Source: Candidatus Paraprevotella stercoravium
GTDB lineage: Bacteria; Bacteroidota; Bacteroidia; Bacteroidales; Bacteroidaceae
DNA: 64,000 bases
Assembly: GCA_944320795.1 (NCBI GenBank)
Contig: CALUIU010000003.1
Coordinates: 92,738 to 156,737, forward strand
Direction: 5' to 3'
Positions 51,871 to 62,264 of this stretch are shown here, piece by piece; within the stretch, counting starts at the first letter, position 1, and each line of letters starts with the position of its first letter. The notes beneath the pieces are model-generated. The model was given only the letters and a program-made list of their open reading frames with translations, had not been told where the DNA came from and did no database searches. The translations under genes were made by a program, and so were the position numbers.

Positions 51871-51908
51871 AAGTGAGGGGCTGATCAAGTTCCTCACTTT
51901 GTTTTTTT
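51871..51908 (+). terminator. Terminator-like hairpin in the rimP leader
   Basis: Stem AAGTGAGG (51871-51878) with CCTCACTT (51892-51899), then TGTTTTTTT (51900-51908). It lies between the promoter and rimP, so it is a candidate attenuator for the operon. Confidence 0.65.
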
Positions 51909-51926
51909 AATTGTATTTCAGATCAG

Positions 51927-52394
51927 ATGATAGAAAAGAACATTGTAAAACAAATCGTTGAAGAATGGTTGCAGGACAAGGACTACTTTCTGGTAGATCT
52001 GTCCGTAAGCAATGACAATCGTATTGTAGTGGAGATTGATCATGCCGAAGGCGTGTGGATCGAAGATTGTGTGGAGCTGAGCCGCTTTATTGAAAGCAAG
52101 CTGGACCGCGAGAAAGAGGACTTTGAACTTGAAGTCGGCAGTGCGGGCATCGGTCAGCCGTTTAAGGTGCATCAGCAGTATGTAAACCATCTGGGCAAAG
52201 ATGTAGAAGTGCTGACACTCGACGGAGTGAAATATCAGGGTGAACTGCATGAAGTGAACGACGACACCTTTTCTATCCTCCGCACCGTGAAGAAAAAGGA
52301 GGAAGGAGCCAAGCGTCCGCGCATGGTAGAAGAGCTTGTCATCTTCCGTTATGACGAAATAAAATATACTAAATATTTAATCAGCTTTAAGTAA
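51927..52394 (+). CDS. rimP: Ribosome maturation factor RimP
   Basis: Assists assembly of the 30S subunit. The 155-aa protein has the N-terminal alpha/beta domain (VDLSVSNDNRIVVEIDHAEG, DCVELSRFIESKLDRE) and the C-terminal SH3-like domain (VEVLTLDGVKYQGELHEV). The YTKYLISFK ending is usual in Bacteroidetes. First gene of the classic rimP-nusA-infB cluster, 8 nt before nusA. Confidence 0.94.
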   Translation: MIEKNIVKQIVEEWLQDKDYFLVDLSVSNDNRIVVEIDHAEGVWIEDCVELSRFIESKLDREKEDFELEVGSAGIGQPFKVHQQYVNHLGKDVEVLTLDGVKYQGELHEVNDDTFSILRTVKKKEEGAKRPRMVEELVIFRYDEIKYTKYLISFK

Positions 52395-52402
52395 AAAACG
52401 TT

Positions 52403-53659
52403 ATGGCAAAGAAAGAAGAAACCGTAAGTTTGATCGATACATTCTCTGAATTTAAAGAAACCAAAAATATAGATCGCGCTACACTCGTAAGCGTACTCGA
52501 GGACAGCTTCCGTAGCGTAATTGCCAAAATGTTCGGCAGCGATGAGAACTACGATGTCATCGTAAACCCGGATAAGGGAGATTTTGAGATTTACCGCAAT
52601 CGTACTGTGGTGGCTGATGGAGAAGTGACGGATGATAATTTGCAGATTGCTATTTCTGATGCGCAGCGTATAGCCGCAGATTGTGAAATAGGCGAGGAAA
52701 TCAGTGAAAGTGTGGATTTTGCCCGTGATTTCGGACGTCGTGCCATTCTTACCTTACGTCAGACATTGGCCAGCAAGTTGCTTGAACTGGAGCATGACAG
52801 CTTGTATAACAAATACAAGGATAAGGTAGGCAGAGTGGTCAGTGCAGAGGTTTATCAGGTATGGAAAAAGGAAATGTTGCTGGTAGATGATGAAGGTAAC
52901 GAACTCCTTCTTCCGAAAACAGAGCAGATTGCCGGCGATTTTTACCGGAAGGGAGAAACAGCCCGGGCTGTAGTCTTACGGGTGGACAATTCCAATAATA
53001 ATCCGAAAATTATCCTTAGCCGTACTTCACCTGTATTCTTGCAGCGACTGCTTGAGGCTGAGGTGCCTGAGATTCACGATGGACAGATTGTCATTAGAAA
53101 GATAGCGCGGATTCCTGGAGAACGCGCAAAAGTTGCTGTGGAGAGCTTTGATGAGCGTATCGATCCAGTAGGAGCTTGTGTAGGTGTGAAAGGAAGCCGT
53201 GTACATGGAATTGTACGCGAACTTAGAGGTGAGAATATCGATGTGATCAGTTTCACTGCAAATACCGCGTTGTTTATCACAAGAGCGCTTAGCCCGGCTC
53301 GGGTCAACAGTATCCGTCTCAATGAGGAGGAGCGTAAGGCAGAGGTGTATCTTGATCCTGATCAGGTGTCACTGGCTATTGGTAAGAACGGACTCAATAT
53401 TAAACTGGCCAGTATGCTGACAGAGTATACCATTGATGTATTCCGTGAAATCAATAAAGAGGAGTCGGATGATGTTTATCTTGACGAGTTCTCAAATGCT
53501 ATTGACCCGTGGATTATCGAGGAGCTCAAGAAAATCGGAATGGTCACAGCGAAGGATGTACTCGCAACACCGAGAGAGACACTCATTAACCGAGCTGATC
53601 TGGAGGAGGAGACTGTAGATGAAGTATTAAGAATCTTAAGAGAAGAATTTGAGGAGTAA
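52403..53659 (+). CDS. nusA: Transcription termination/antitermination factor NusA
   Basis: Binds RNA polymerase and controls pausing and termination. The 418-aa protein has the N-terminal polymerase-binding domain (1-125), S1 (about 135-200), and KH domains (CVGVKGSRVHGIVRELRGE; VSLAIGKNGLNIKLAS), and ends in a short helix-hairpin-like segment without the acidic repeats of E. coli NusA. It lies 3 nt before infB. Confidence 0.97.
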   Translation: MAKKEETVSLIDTFSEFKETKNIDRATLVSVLEDSFRSVIAKMFGSDENYDVIVNPDKGDFEIYRNRTVVADGEVTDDNLQIAISDAQRIAADCEIGEEISESVDFARDFGRRAILTLRQTLASKLLELEHDSLYNKYKDKVGRVVSAEVYQVWKKEMLLVDDEGNELLLPKTEQIAGDFYRKGETARAVVLRVDNSNNNPKIILSRTSPVFLQRLLEAEVPEIHDGQIVIRKIARIPGERAKVAVESFDERIDPVGACVGVKGSRVHGIVRELRGENIDVISFTANTALFITRALSPARVNSIRLNEEERKAEVYLDPDQVSLAIGKNGLNIKLASMLTEYTIDVFREINKEESDDVYLDEFSNAIDPWIIEELKKIGMVTAKDVLATPRETLINRADLEEETVDEVLRILREEFEE

Positions 53660-53662
53660 TAT

Positions 53663-56428
53663 ATGGGGATAAGACTGAATAAAGTAACTAAGGAATGCAA
53701 TGTAGGACTGCAGACGGCTGTGGAGTTCCTGCAGAAAAAGGGATTCACCGACATAGAGGCTAACCCGAATACTAAAATAACCGAAGAGCAATATGAAATG
53801 CTTGTGGCAGCCTTCAAAACCGACCAGGGATTGCGTAAGGATGCCGAACTGATCAGCCGTCAGCGTCAGAATAAAGAAAAAAAGGAGTCCATCTCTATTG
53901 TAGAAGAGAAACTGACGACTGTACCAACTGAGTCATCAGCAGCCAAAGGCCCTAAGGTTGTGGGACATATCGATCTCGATGCTCTGAACCGGCCGGCAGG
54001 AAAAAATAACAGCGTGGGAAATGAAGCTAATGAAAAAGAAGACTCTCATGCACAACAGACAATGCCCGAAGTAGAAATTAAAGAAACAATGACTGACAAA
54101 AATACCGAAGTAGAAAAATCAATCGGAACAGAGGAAAACGGTGTCTTCCGTCTGAATACTCCTGCATCAGGAGCACCACAGCTCAAGGTGAAAGGACATA
54201 TCGATCTCTCTGCGTTGAATCAGTCCACACGACCGAAAAAGAAGTCAAAGGACGAACGACGGAAAGAGCGCGAGGAGAAGAACCGGATGCATCAGGATTT
54301 GAAGGGCAAAAACGGAAATGGAGCTACTGGCGAAAAAGGAACTGCTCAACAGGGTGGTGAAAAGAAAAAACGGGTACGCGTGGGGAAAGAGCGCGTCGAT
54401 GTGAATGCTGTAGGGGCTCAAGGTACTCCGGCGAATAAGAAAAACAATAATGTTTCCGGAAATGCGCAGCAGAACGGTAAGCATAACAAGAAGAAAAACC
54501 AACAGCCGGCTGTAAAAGCTGAAGTTACTGAAGAGGACGTAGCAAAACAGGTTAAGGAAACCTTGGCACGTCTTACCAGCAAGAATAAGGTAAACAAGGG
54601 TGCCAAATACCGTAAGGAGAAGCGTGAGAATGCTCGTGCCAATATGGAGGAGCAGATGGAAGAGCGCGAGGCAGAAAGCAAAATCCTGAAGCTTACAGAG
54701 TTCGTAACCGCTAATGAGTTGGCATCGATGATGGATGTTCCTGTTACTCAGGTTATCGGAACCTGCATGAGCTTGGGTATCATGGTATCTATCAACCAGC
54801 GTCTGGACGCAGAAACCATTAATATTGTGGCCGAGGAATTCGGTTTCAAGACTGAATATGTCAGCGCCGAAGTGTCTGAAGCTGTAAACGAAGAGGAGGA
54901 CGATGAGGAAGATCTCGTGCCACGTGCGCCGATCGTTACCGTGATGGGTCACGTAGACCACGGTAAGACATCGCTTCTGGACTATATCCGTAAGACAAAC
55001 GTGATTGCCGGTGAGGCCGGAGGTATCACGCAGCATATCGGTGCTTATAACGTGACCCTCGAGGACGGACGTCACATTACCTTCCTCGATACTCCGGGAC
55101 ACGAGGCATTTACCGCTATGCGTGCCCGTGGTGCGCAGGTAACCGATATTGCCATTATCATTATCGCAGCCGATGACGACATCATGCCGCAGACCAAAGA
55201 GGCGATCAATCACGCTATGGCTGCAAATGTGCCTATTGTATTTGCCATCAATAAGATTGATAAGCCGGCAGCAAATCCGGATAAGATCAAGGAGGCTCTG
55301 GCCAATATGAACTTCCTGGTAGAAGACTGGGGTGGTAAATATCAGAGTCAGGATATCTCGGCCAAGAAGGGTATCGGTGTACCTGAATTGCTGGAGAAAG
55401 TATTGCTCGAGGCTGAAATGCTCGACCTGAAGGCTAATCCGAACCGTAATGCAACCGGTTCTATCATCGAGTCTTCACTGGACAAGGGGCGTGGTTATGT
55501 GGCTACCGTGCTTGTTTCCAACGGAACCTTGCATGTAGGTGATATCGTATTGGCCGGTACCAACTACGGTCGTGTCAAGGCAATGTTCAATGAGCGTAAC
55601 CAGCGTGTGAAGGAAATCGGCCCGGCTCAGGCCGCTACTATCCTGGGTCTGAACGGTGCACCTGCTGCAGGTGATACCTTCCACGTAATGAATACCGAGC
55701 AGGAAGCCCGCGAAATCACCAGCAAGCGCGAGCAGTTGCAGCGTGAGCAGGGATTGCGTACTCAGAAGATGCTTACCCTCGATGAGGTGGGACGCCGAAT
55801 CGCATTGGGTGGATTCCAGGAATTGAAGGTAATTGTCAAGGGTGACGTAGACGGATCTATCGAGGCTTTGAGTGACTCACTCATCAAGCTGTCTACCGAG
55901 AAGATTGCCGTAAATGTAATCCACAAGGCTGTAGGACAGATTTCAGAGAGCGATGTGGCTCTGGCTGCAGCTTCAGAGGCTATCATTATCGGTTTCCAGG
56001 TACGTCCGTCAGCTACTGCACGTAAGATGGCCGAGCAACAGGGAGTAGACATCCGTCTGTACTCAATCATCTACGATGCTATCGAAGAGGTGAAGTCGGC
56101 TATGGAAGGTATGTTGGCACCGGAAGTGAAGGAAGAGGTTACTGCTACGATCGAGGTGCGTCAGGTTTACAAGATCAGCAAGGTAGGTACCGTAGCTGGT
56201 GCTTATGTAATCGACGGAAAGGTACAGCGTTCGAACAAGGCCCGTCTGATTCGCGACGGTATCGTGGTGCACACCGGACAGATCAATGCCTTGAAGCGTT
56301 TCAAGGACGATGTGAAGGAAGTGGGTACCAACTTCGAGTGCGGTATCAGTCTGGTGAATTATAACGACATTCGCGAAGGCGATATTATCGAAACTTATCA
56401 GGAGGTTGAGGTTAAGGCAACTCTGTAA
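53663..56428 (+). CDS. infB: Translation initiation factor IF-2
   Basis: GTPase that places initiator tRNA on the 30S subunit. The 921-aa protein has a Bacteroidetes-type N-terminus (IF2_N-like, 1-50), a long Lys/Glu/Asn-rich linker (about 60-330), a second IF2_N domain near 345, the G domain (GHVDHGKTS near 428, DTPGHEAF near 476, NKID near 530), and domains II-IV. Its stop codon overlaps the cvpA start (TAATG). Confidence 0.98.
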   Translation: MGIRLNKVTKECNVGLQTAVEFLQKKGFTDIEANPNTKITEEQYEMLVAAFKTDQGLRKDAELISRQRQNKEKKESISIVEEKLTTVPTESSAAKGPKVVGHIDLDALNRPAGKNNSVGNEANEKEDSHAQQTMPEVEIKETMTDKNTEVEKSIGTEENGVFRLNTPASGAPQLKVKGHIDLSALNQSTRPKKKSKDERRKEREEKNRMHQDLKGKNGNGATGEKGTAQQGGEKKKRVRVGKERVDVNAVGAQGTPANKKNNNVSGNAQQNGKHNKKKNQQPAVKAEVTEEDVAKQVKETLARLTSKNKVNKGAKYRKEKRENARANMEEQMEEREAESKILKLTEFVTANELASMMDVPVTQVIGTCMSLGIMVSINQRLDAETINIVAEEFGFKTEYVSAEVSEAVNEEEDDEEDLVPRAPIVTVMGHVDHGKTSLLDYIRKTNVIAGEAGGITQHIGAYNVTLEDGRHITFLDTPGHEAFTAMRARGAQVTDIAIIIIAADDDIMPQTKEAINHAMAANVPIVFAINKIDKPAANPDKIKEALANMNFLVEDWGGKYQSQDISAKKGIGVPELLEKVLLEAEMLDLKANPNRNATGSIIESSLDKGRGYVATVLVSNGTLHVGDIVLAGTNYGRVKAMFNERNQRVKEIGPAQAATILGLNGAPAAGDTFHVMNTEQEAREITSKREQLQREQGLRTQKMLTLDEVGRRIALGGFQELKVIVKGDVDGSIEALSDSLIKLSTEKIAVNVIHKAVGQISESDVALAAASEAIIIGFQVRPSATARKMAEQQGVDIRLYSIIYDAIEEVKSAMEGMLAPEVKEEVTATIEVRQVYKISKVGTVAGAYVIDGKVQRSNKARLIRDGIVVHTGQINALKRFKDDVKEVGTNFECGISLVNYNDIREGDIIETYQEVEVKATL

Positions 56429-57012
56429 TGACAACAATCGATCTGATTCTGGTGATTGTACTCCTGTGGGGAGCCATTAAGGGCTGGAGCGGCGGACTGT
56501 TCCGGCAATTGGTTTCCATCGGCGGAGTGCTGGCAGGACTGCTGGTAGCGCGCATGTTGTATGCCGCCCTGGGTGACTGGATGGCGCCGCAGCTTGGAGC
56601 ACCGCAGACAGCGGCACGTGTGCTGGCTTTTATCCTGATCTGGGTAGGAGTGCCGATGGCGCTGTCTGTTGTCGCTTTCCTGCTTACGAAAACAGCTGAA
56701 GGCCTTTGTCTGGGCGGGATAAACCGTCTGGCGGGTGCCGGAATAGGTATCTTGAAATATGGCATTGTACTAAGTTGTCTGCTGCATGTGCTTACGGCTT
56801 TCCAATGGATCAGTCCGCAGAGTACGGAGCAGTCGCTTCTGGTACGTCCCGTGGCCGATTCGGGAGCTATGCTGTTTCGTTGTTTGAAAGCTACCTGGAA
56901 TAGTCTGCCTGCTTCTGATGCATCCGAAGAAGGGCAGTCAGATTCCGGTGTGGTCAAGGATTCAGAGGAGAAAGAATCTTCTCAGGATATAACCCAACCC
57001 GATGAGTATTAA
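56428..57012 (+). CDS. cvpA: CvpA family membrane protein
   Basis: A 194-aa inner membrane protein with four predicted helices in residues 1-130 (IDLILVIVLLWGAIKGWSGG start is typical) and a Ser/Glu/Asp-rich cytoplasmic tail from about 155. CvpA is associated with colicin V production and envelope or bile stress tolerance; the molecular activity is unknown. It overlaps infB by one base and ends the operon at a strong terminator. Confidence 0.88.
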   Translation: MTTIDLILVIVLLWGAIKGWSGGLFRQLVSIGGVLAGLLVARMLYAALGDWMAPQLGAPQTAARVLAFILIWVGVPMALSVVAFLLTKTAEGLCLGGINRLAGAGIGILKYGIVLSCLLHVLTAFQWISPQSTEQSLLVRPVADSGAMLFRCLKATWNSLPASDASEEGQSDSGVVKDSEEKESSQDITQPDEY

Positions 57013-57030
57013 AAAGATACTACGAAGAGC

Positions 57031-57069
57031 AGGAATGCAGGTCTGTCAATAAAGACAGACTGCATTCCT
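57031..57069 (+). terminator. Terminator of rimP-nusA-infB-cvpA
   Basis: A 16-bp stem with one bulged G: AGGAATGCA (57031-57039) and GTCTGTC (57041-57047), with GACAGAC (57054-57060) and TGCATTCCT (57061-57069), then CTTTTT. Confidence 0.88.
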
Positions 57070-57072
57070 CTT

Positions 57073-57104
57073 TTTGAAATATAATCTATATATTTGTAAC
57101 TTCG
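57073..57104 (+). promoter_or_regulatory. Candidate suf operon promoter
   Basis: -33 TTTG (57073-57076), 20 nt, -7 TAACTTCG (57097-57104, 1 mismatch to TAnnTTTG). A perfect TATATTTG at 57089-57096 is an alternative -7 without a well-placed -33. Confidence 0.5.
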
Positions 57105-57135
57105 CAATATATTTAATAGCTCAATAGATTAATTC

Positions 57136-58587
57136 ATGGAAGAGAAAAACAAGTTTGTAAAAGAGGTTGCCGAGAAGAAATACGAATACGGCTTTACCAC
57201 GGACATACAGACTGAAATCATAGAAAAGGGCTTGAACGAAGATGTAGTCCGTCTGATTTCTTCAAAAAAGGAAGAACCGGAATGGATGCTTGAGTTCCGC
57301 CTCAAGGCCTTCCGTCACTGGCTCACAATGAAGCAGCCGGAGTGGGGGCATCTGAAAATGCCGGAGATCGATTATCAGGGCATTTCGTACTATGCTGATC
57401 CGACAAAAGGAAAGAAGGATGGTCCGAAGAGTCTGGATGAGATTGATCCCGAGCTGATGAAGACTTTCGATAAGTTAGGAATTCCTTTGGAGGAGCGTCT
57501 GGCTCTGAGTGGCACGGCTGTTGATGCCGTGATGGACTCTGTATCCGTAAAGACAACCTTTAAAGAGAAACTTTCCGAGCGTGGCATCATCTTCTGTTCC
57601 ATCAGTGAGGCCGTGCGTGAGTATCCCGATCTGGTGAAACAGTATTTGGGTACGGTAGTGCCTTATCGGGATAATTTCTTTGCGGCTTTGAACTCAGCTG
57701 TGTTCAGCGACGGTTCGTTTGTGTATATCCCGAAGGGCGTGCGTTGTCCGATGGAATTGTCTACCTATTTCCGTATCAATGCGCGTAATACGGGACAGTT
57801 TGAGCGTACGCTTATCGTTTGTGACGATGGCGGTTACGTTTCCTATCTGGAGGGATGTACTGCACCGATGCGCGACGAAAATCAGTTGCACGCCGCTATC
57901 GTGGAGATTGTGGTGAATGAGAATGCCGAGGTGAAATACAGCACCGTGCAGAACTGGTATCCCGGTGATGCCGAGGGCAAGGGCGGTGTACTCAATCTGG
58001 TGACCAAGCGCGGTCATCTGCGTGGAGCCAACAGTAAGCTTTCCTGGACACAGGTAGAAACCGGTTCGGCCATTACCTGGAAATACCCCAGCTGTGTGCT
58101 CAGCGGTGACAATTCGCAGGCAGAGTTCTATAGCGTGGCTGTGACCAACAACTATCAGCAGGCCGATACCGGTACGAAGATGATACATTTGGGCAAGAAC
58201 ACCAAGAGTACTATCATCAGTAAAGGTATCTCTGCCGGAAAGAGCCAGAACTCTTATCGCGGACTGGTGCGTGTGGCACCGGGAGCCGAGGGAGCGCGCA
58301 ATTACAGTTCTTGCGACTCGCTCCTGTTGGGCAGCACCTGCGGAGCGCATACCTTCCCTTATATGGATGTGCACAACGACACCGCTATTGTGGAGCATGA
58401 AGCTACCACTTCGAAGATTTCCGAGGAACAGCTGTTCTACTGCAACCAGCGCGGTATTCCGACCGAGGAGGCCGTGGGACTGATCGTTAACGGATATGCC
58501 AAGGATGTAATCAACAAACTGCCGATGGAGTTTGCTGTTGAGGCTCAGAAACTCCTGAATGTATCTCTTGAAGGTACGGTAGGATAA
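57136..58587 (+). CDS. sufB: Fe-S cluster assembly protein SufB
   Basis: Scaffold subunit of the SufBC2D complex that builds iron-sulfur clusters in the cytoplasm. The 483-aa protein has the beta-helix core with [20 protein letters not shown] (conserved Cys and acidic residues) and [14 protein letters not shown]. Full length for the family. First gene of sufBCDS, with its own promoter. Confidence 0.97.
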   Translation: MEEKNKFVKEVAEKKYEYGFTTDIQTEIIEKGLNEDVVRLISSKKEEPEWMLEFRLKAFRHWLTMKQPEWGHLKMPEIDYQGISYYADPTKGKKDGPKSLDEIDPELMKTFDKLGIPLEERLALSGTAVDAVMDSVSVKTTFKEKLSERGIIFCSISEAVREYPDLVKQYLGTVVPYRDNFFAALNSAVFSDGSFVYIPKGVRCPMELSTYFRINARNTGQFERTLIVCDDGGYVSYLEGCTAPMRDENQLHAAIVEIVVNENAEVKYSTVQNWYPGDAEGKGGVLNLVTKRGHLRGANSKLSWTQVETGSAITWKYPSCVLSGDNSQAEFYSVAVTNNYQQADTGTKMIHLGKNTKSTIISKGISAGKSQNSYRGLVRVAPGAEGARNYSSCDSLLLGSTCGAHTFPYMDVHNDTAIVEHEATTSKISEEQLFYCNQRGIPTEEAVGLIVNGYAKDVINKLPMEFAVEAQKLLNVSLEGTVG

Positions 58588-58635
58588 AGTCCATTATGGG
58601 ACCATGTTTATTTTTCGATAAAATCAACGACTATT

Positions 58636-59391
58636 ATGATGTTAGAGATAAAAGACTTACATGCCAGCATCAATGGCAAAGAGATATTGAAAGGAATCAA
58701 TTTGACGGTTAATCCGGGCGAGATTCACGCCTTGATGGGGCAGAACGGTGCTGGTAAGAGTACCCTGAGCAATGTACTGGTGGGTAATCCGGCTTATGAG
58801 GTGACTTCCGGAAGTATTACCTTCAACGGTAAGGACCTTTTGGCCATGAAGCCCGAAGAGCGTGCTCACGAGGGATTGTTCCTTTCCTTCCAGCAGCCGG
58901 TGGAGATTCCGGGGGTGTCTATGGTAAACTTCATGCGTGCCGCCATCAATGCCAAGCGTCAGTATCTCGGTCAGGAGCCGATGAGTGCCGGCGACTTCTT
59001 GAAGATGATGCGTGAAAAGCGTAAGATTGTAGAACTGGACAGCAAACTGGCCAACCGCTCGGTGAACGAAGGATTCTCCGGTGGTGAGAAGAAGCGCAAT
59101 GAGATCTTCCAGATGGCGATGCTTGAGCCGACACTCAGCATTCTGGACGAAACCGATTCCGGTCTGGATGTAGATGCTCTGCGCATTGTGGCCGAAGGAT
59201 TCAACAAATTGCGTACTCCCGAGACCAGTGCTCTGGTGATTACTCACTATCAGCGTCTGTTGGACTATCTGAAACCGGACATCGTACACGTGCTGCTGAA
59301 CGGACGCATTGTGAAGACCGGTGGCCCGGAACTGGCTTTGGAGATTGAGAACAAGGGTTTTGATTGGATCAAGGCCGAGTTGGAGGCATAG
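58636..59391 (+). CDS. sufC: Fe-S cluster assembly ATPase SufC
   Basis: ABC-type ATPase of SufBC2D. The 251-aa protein has Walker A GQNGAGKST, the SufC-type signature EGFSGGEKKRNEI, Walker B with LSILDETDSGLD, and the H-loop VITHYQ. It starts with two ATG codons in a row. It follows sufB by 48 nt and precedes sufD by 24 nt. Confidence 0.97.
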   Translation: MMLEIKDLHASINGKEILKGINLTVNPGEIHALMGQNGAGKSTLSNVLVGNPAYEVTSGSITFNGKDLLAMKPEERAHEGLFLSFQQPVEIPGVSMVNFMRAAINAKRQYLGQEPMSAGDFLKMMREKRKIVELDSKLANRSVNEGFSGGEKKRNEIFQMAMLEPTLSILDETDSGLDVDALRIVAEGFNKLRTPETSALVITHYQRLLDYLKPDIVHVLLNGRIVKTGGPELALEIENKGFDWIKAELEA

Positions 59392-59415
59392 TTTGAATTA
59401 AAAAACGAAGAAAGA

Positions 59416-60759
59416 ATGAATAGTGAACAACAATATATCGATCTGTTCCGCCAGTGCCGCACGATGATCGACAGCCACAGTGCTTCGGTCCTGAATGCCC
59501 TGCGCGAACAGGCATTTCAGGATTTTCTTCAGCAGGGATTTCCCACGCAGAAGGTGGAGCGCTACAAGTACACTGATGTGGCGGCTGCCTTTGCACCCGA
59601 TTACGGAGTGAACCTGAATCGTCTGGACATTCCGGTCAATCCTTATGAAGTGTTCAAGTGCGACGTTCCCAATCTGAGCACCTCGCTTTATTTTATGGTG
59701 AACGATGCCTTTTTTAGCAAGATACAACCTGCGGTGGCCTTGCCCGAGGGAATGATCGTCTGCTCTCTGCGCGAAGCGGCGCAACAGTATCCGGACTTGG
59801 TGGCCCGTTATTACGGCAAGCAGGCCCGCACGGGAAAAGACGCTCTCAATGCGCTGAACACCATGTTGGCTCAGGACGGACTCTTTGTGTATGTGCCTCG
59901 TGGCGTTGTGGCCGAGCGCACTTTGCAGATTGTGAATATCCTGCGTTCGGATGTAGACCTGATGGTGAACCGTCGTGTACTCATCGTGTTGGAAGACAAC
60001 GCTGAGGCTCGCATTCTGTTTTGTGACCATGCAGCCGATGACCGTTCGTTCCTGACCACCCAGATCGCTGAGGTATATGTCGGAAACAATGCCCGTCTGC
60101 AACTCTATGAACTGGAGGAAACCCATGTGAAGAACAAACGCTTCGGCAATCTGTATGTAGACCAGCAGGCCGACAGCAACGTGTCGCTCAATACCATCAC
60201 CCTGCACAACGGACTGACCCGCAACCGCAGTGAAGTGACCCTTTCGGGCGAGCGTGCCGAGACCAACCTCTACGGTTGTGTTATTGCTGACAAGCAGCAG
60301 CATGTGGATCACAACACCTTGATTGACCATCGTGTGAGCCATTGCACCAGCAACCAGCTCTATAAATATGTGCTCGACAATCAGGCCGTAGGTGCCTTTG
60401 CCGGCCGTATTCTGGTGCGCGAGAACGCACAGCACACTGTTTCCAACGAGCGCAACGCCAATCTGTGCGCTACCAAGGAGGCCCGTATGTATGCACAGCC
60501 TATGCTCGAAATATATGCCGACGATGTGAAGTGTAGTCACGGTTCCACTGTGGGACAGTTGAACGAGCAGGCTCTGTTCTACATGCAGCAGCGCGGTATC
60601 TCGCGTGAAGAGGCCCAGATGCTTCTGCGCTTTGCCTTTGTTGGCGAAGTGATTGATTGCATCGCCATCGATGCGCTGCGCGACCGTCTGCATCATCTGG
60701 TGGAGAAGCGTTTCCGTGGCGAGCTGAGCCGTTGTTCCGGTTGCAAGATCTGCAAGTAG
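59416..60759 (+). CDS. sufD: Fe-S cluster assembly protein SufD with Cys-rich tail
   Basis: Partner of SufB in the assembly scaffold and iron entry. The 447-aa protein has the SufD core (CSHGSTVGQLNEQALFYMQQ near 375, RGISREEAQMLL). The last residues are RCSGCKICK, giving a CxxCxxC motif not found at the end of E. coli SufD. This tail could bind metal or receive sulfur, but that is inference. Confidence 0.95.
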   Translation: MNSEQQYIDLFRQCRTMIDSHSASVLNALREQAFQDFLQQGFPTQKVERYKYTDVAAAFAPDYGVNLNRLDIPVNPYEVFKCDVPNLSTSLYFMVNDAFFSKIQPAVALPEGMIVCSLREAAQQYPDLVARYYGKQARTGKDALNALNTMLAQDGLFVYVPRGVVAERTLQIVNILRSDVDLMVNRRVLIVLEDNAEARILFCDHAADDRSFLTTQIAEVYVGNNARLQLYELEETHVKNKRFGNLYVDQQADSNVSLNTITLHNGLTRNRSEVTLSGERAETNLYGCVIADKQQHVDHNTLIDHRVSHCTSNQLYKYVLDNQAVGAFAGRILVRENAQHTVSNERNANLCATKEARMYAQPMLEIYADDVKCSHGSTVGQLNEQALFYMQQRGISREEAQMLLRFAFVGEVIDCIAIDALRDRLHHLVEKRFRGELSRCSGCKICK

Positions 60760-60835
60760 GCGGAAAAGGCCGGTTCCGGATGGCGCACCACACTCCGGTC
60801 TGGAGAAAAATGATATAAGAAAACAAGAGAAAATT

Positions 60836-62053
60836 ATGAGTTACGATATTAACAAGATTCGCGAGGAATTTCCTATTTTAGGACGTGAAGTATATGGCAA
60901 ACCTTTAGTCTATCTGGACAACGGAGCTACGACACAGAAACCCCGCTCGGTGGTGGAAGCCATGACACACGAATACTATAATGTGAATGCCAATGTGCAT
61001 CGCGGAGTGCATTTCCTTTCACAGCAGGCTACTGAACTGCATGAGCAGGCCCGTGAAACTGTGCGCCGCTTTCTGAATGCTCGCTCCACTGCTGAGATAG
61101 TCTTTACCCGCGGCACCACAGAAAGTATTAATCTGGTGGCTACGACCTTTGGCGATGCCATTCTGAAGGAAGGCGATGAAGTGATCGTAAGCGAGATGGA
61201 ACATCACTCCAACATTGTGAGCTGGCAGTTGGTTCAGGCTCGCAAAGGCATCCGTCTGCGCGTGATTCCCATTACCGACGAAGGCGAGCTCCGTCTGGAC
61301 GAATACGAAAAGCTGTTTAACGAGCGCACCCGTCTGGTGAGCATCACCCACGTGAGCAATGTGCTCGGTACAGTAAATCCCGTGAAAGAGATGATTCGTA
61401 CGGCTCATGACCACGGAGTCCCCGTGCTGGTAGACGGTGCCCAGAGTACCCCTCACTTTGCGGTAGACGTGCAGGATTTGGATTGCGATTTCTTTGCATT
61501 CAGCGGACATAAGATCTACGGTCCTACGGGTATCGGTGTGCTTTATGGCAAGGAAGAATGGCTCGACCGCCTGCCTCCTTATATGGGTGGCGGTGAGATG
61601 ATTCAGAATGTCAGTTTCGAACGCACCACATTCAACGAGCTTCCTTATAAGTTCGAAGCCGGAACTCCCGATTATGTAGCGACTACCGGTTTGGCTCACG
61701 CGTTGGCCTACGTAACCGCTTTGGGTATGGACAATATCTATGCCCATGAACAGGCGCTTACTGATTATGCCATGGAGCAGATGGCCACTATTGAAGGTAT
61801 GCGCTTCATCGGTACGCCAAAGCACAAAGATGCCGTGATTTCCTTCCTGGTGGGCGATATCCATCATCTGGATTTAGGTACATTGCTCGACCGTCTGGGC
61901 ATTGCCGTGCGCACCGGTCACCACTGTGCCGAGCCGCTGATGCGCCGTATGGGCATCGAAGGCACTGTGCGCGCCAGCTTCGGTCTTTACAACACCTTTG
62001 AGGAGGTCGATGCGCTGGTAGCCGGTATTCGCCGTGTGGCCCGTATGTTCTGA
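60836..62053 (+). CDS. sufS: Cysteine desulfurase SufS
   Basis: PLP enzyme that takes sulfur from cysteine for cluster assembly. The 405-aa type II desulfurase has the PLP Lys in SGHKIYGPTG (near 226) and the catalytic Cys in RTGHHCAEPLMRRMG (near 364). Last gene of sufBCDS, 76 nt after sufD. No sufE or sufU activator gene follows, so the sulfur acceptor must be encoded elsewhere or be the complex itself. Confidence 0.97.
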   Translation: MSYDINKIREEFPILGREVYGKPLVYLDNGATTQKPRSVVEAMTHEYYNVNANVHRGVHFLSQQATELHEQARETVRRFLNARSTAEIVFTRGTTESINLVATTFGDAILKEGDEVIVSEMEHHSNIVSWQLVQARKGIRLRVIPITDEGELRLDEYEKLFNERTRLVSITHVSNVLGTVNPVKEMIRTAHDHGVPVLVDGAQSTPHFAVDVQDLDCDFFAFSGHKIYGPTGIGVLYGKEEWLDRLPPYMGGGEMIQNVSFERTTFNELPYKFEAGTPDYVATTGLAHALAYVTALGMDNIYAHEQALTDYAMEQMATIEGMRFIGTPKHKDAVISFLVGDIHHLDLGTLLDRLGIAVRTGHHCAEPLMRRMGIEGTVRASFGLYNTFEEVDALVAGIRRVARMF

Positions 62054-62093
62054 TTCCTTTTAGAAAGTAATACGCGATATAATCTTTTTGAAG

Positions 62094-62146
62094 CAGCCGT
62101 ATTCTAAGGCTCTGTGTCTCATGGCCAGAACTGTGGAATACGGCTG
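62094..62146 (+). terminator. suf operon terminator
   Basis: Stem CAGCCGTATTC (62094-62104) with GAATACGGCTG (62136-62146), long loop, then seven T. Confidence 0.88.
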
Positions 62147-62231
62147 TTTTTTTATGAAAACATCAGTAATCTTTTTTAGAGGCACAACGCATTTTTTACC
62201 AAATGTGAAGCGTTATGCCGTTTCCCCTTCC

Positions 62232-62239
62232 TACATTTG
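62232..62239 (+). promoter_or_regulatory. -7 element of the MATE transporter gene
   Basis: TACATTTG, 25 nt before the start codon at 62265; no clear -33. Confidence 0.45.
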
Positions 62240-62264
62240 CCGTCAAAAAAAGAGTAGGAAGTTT

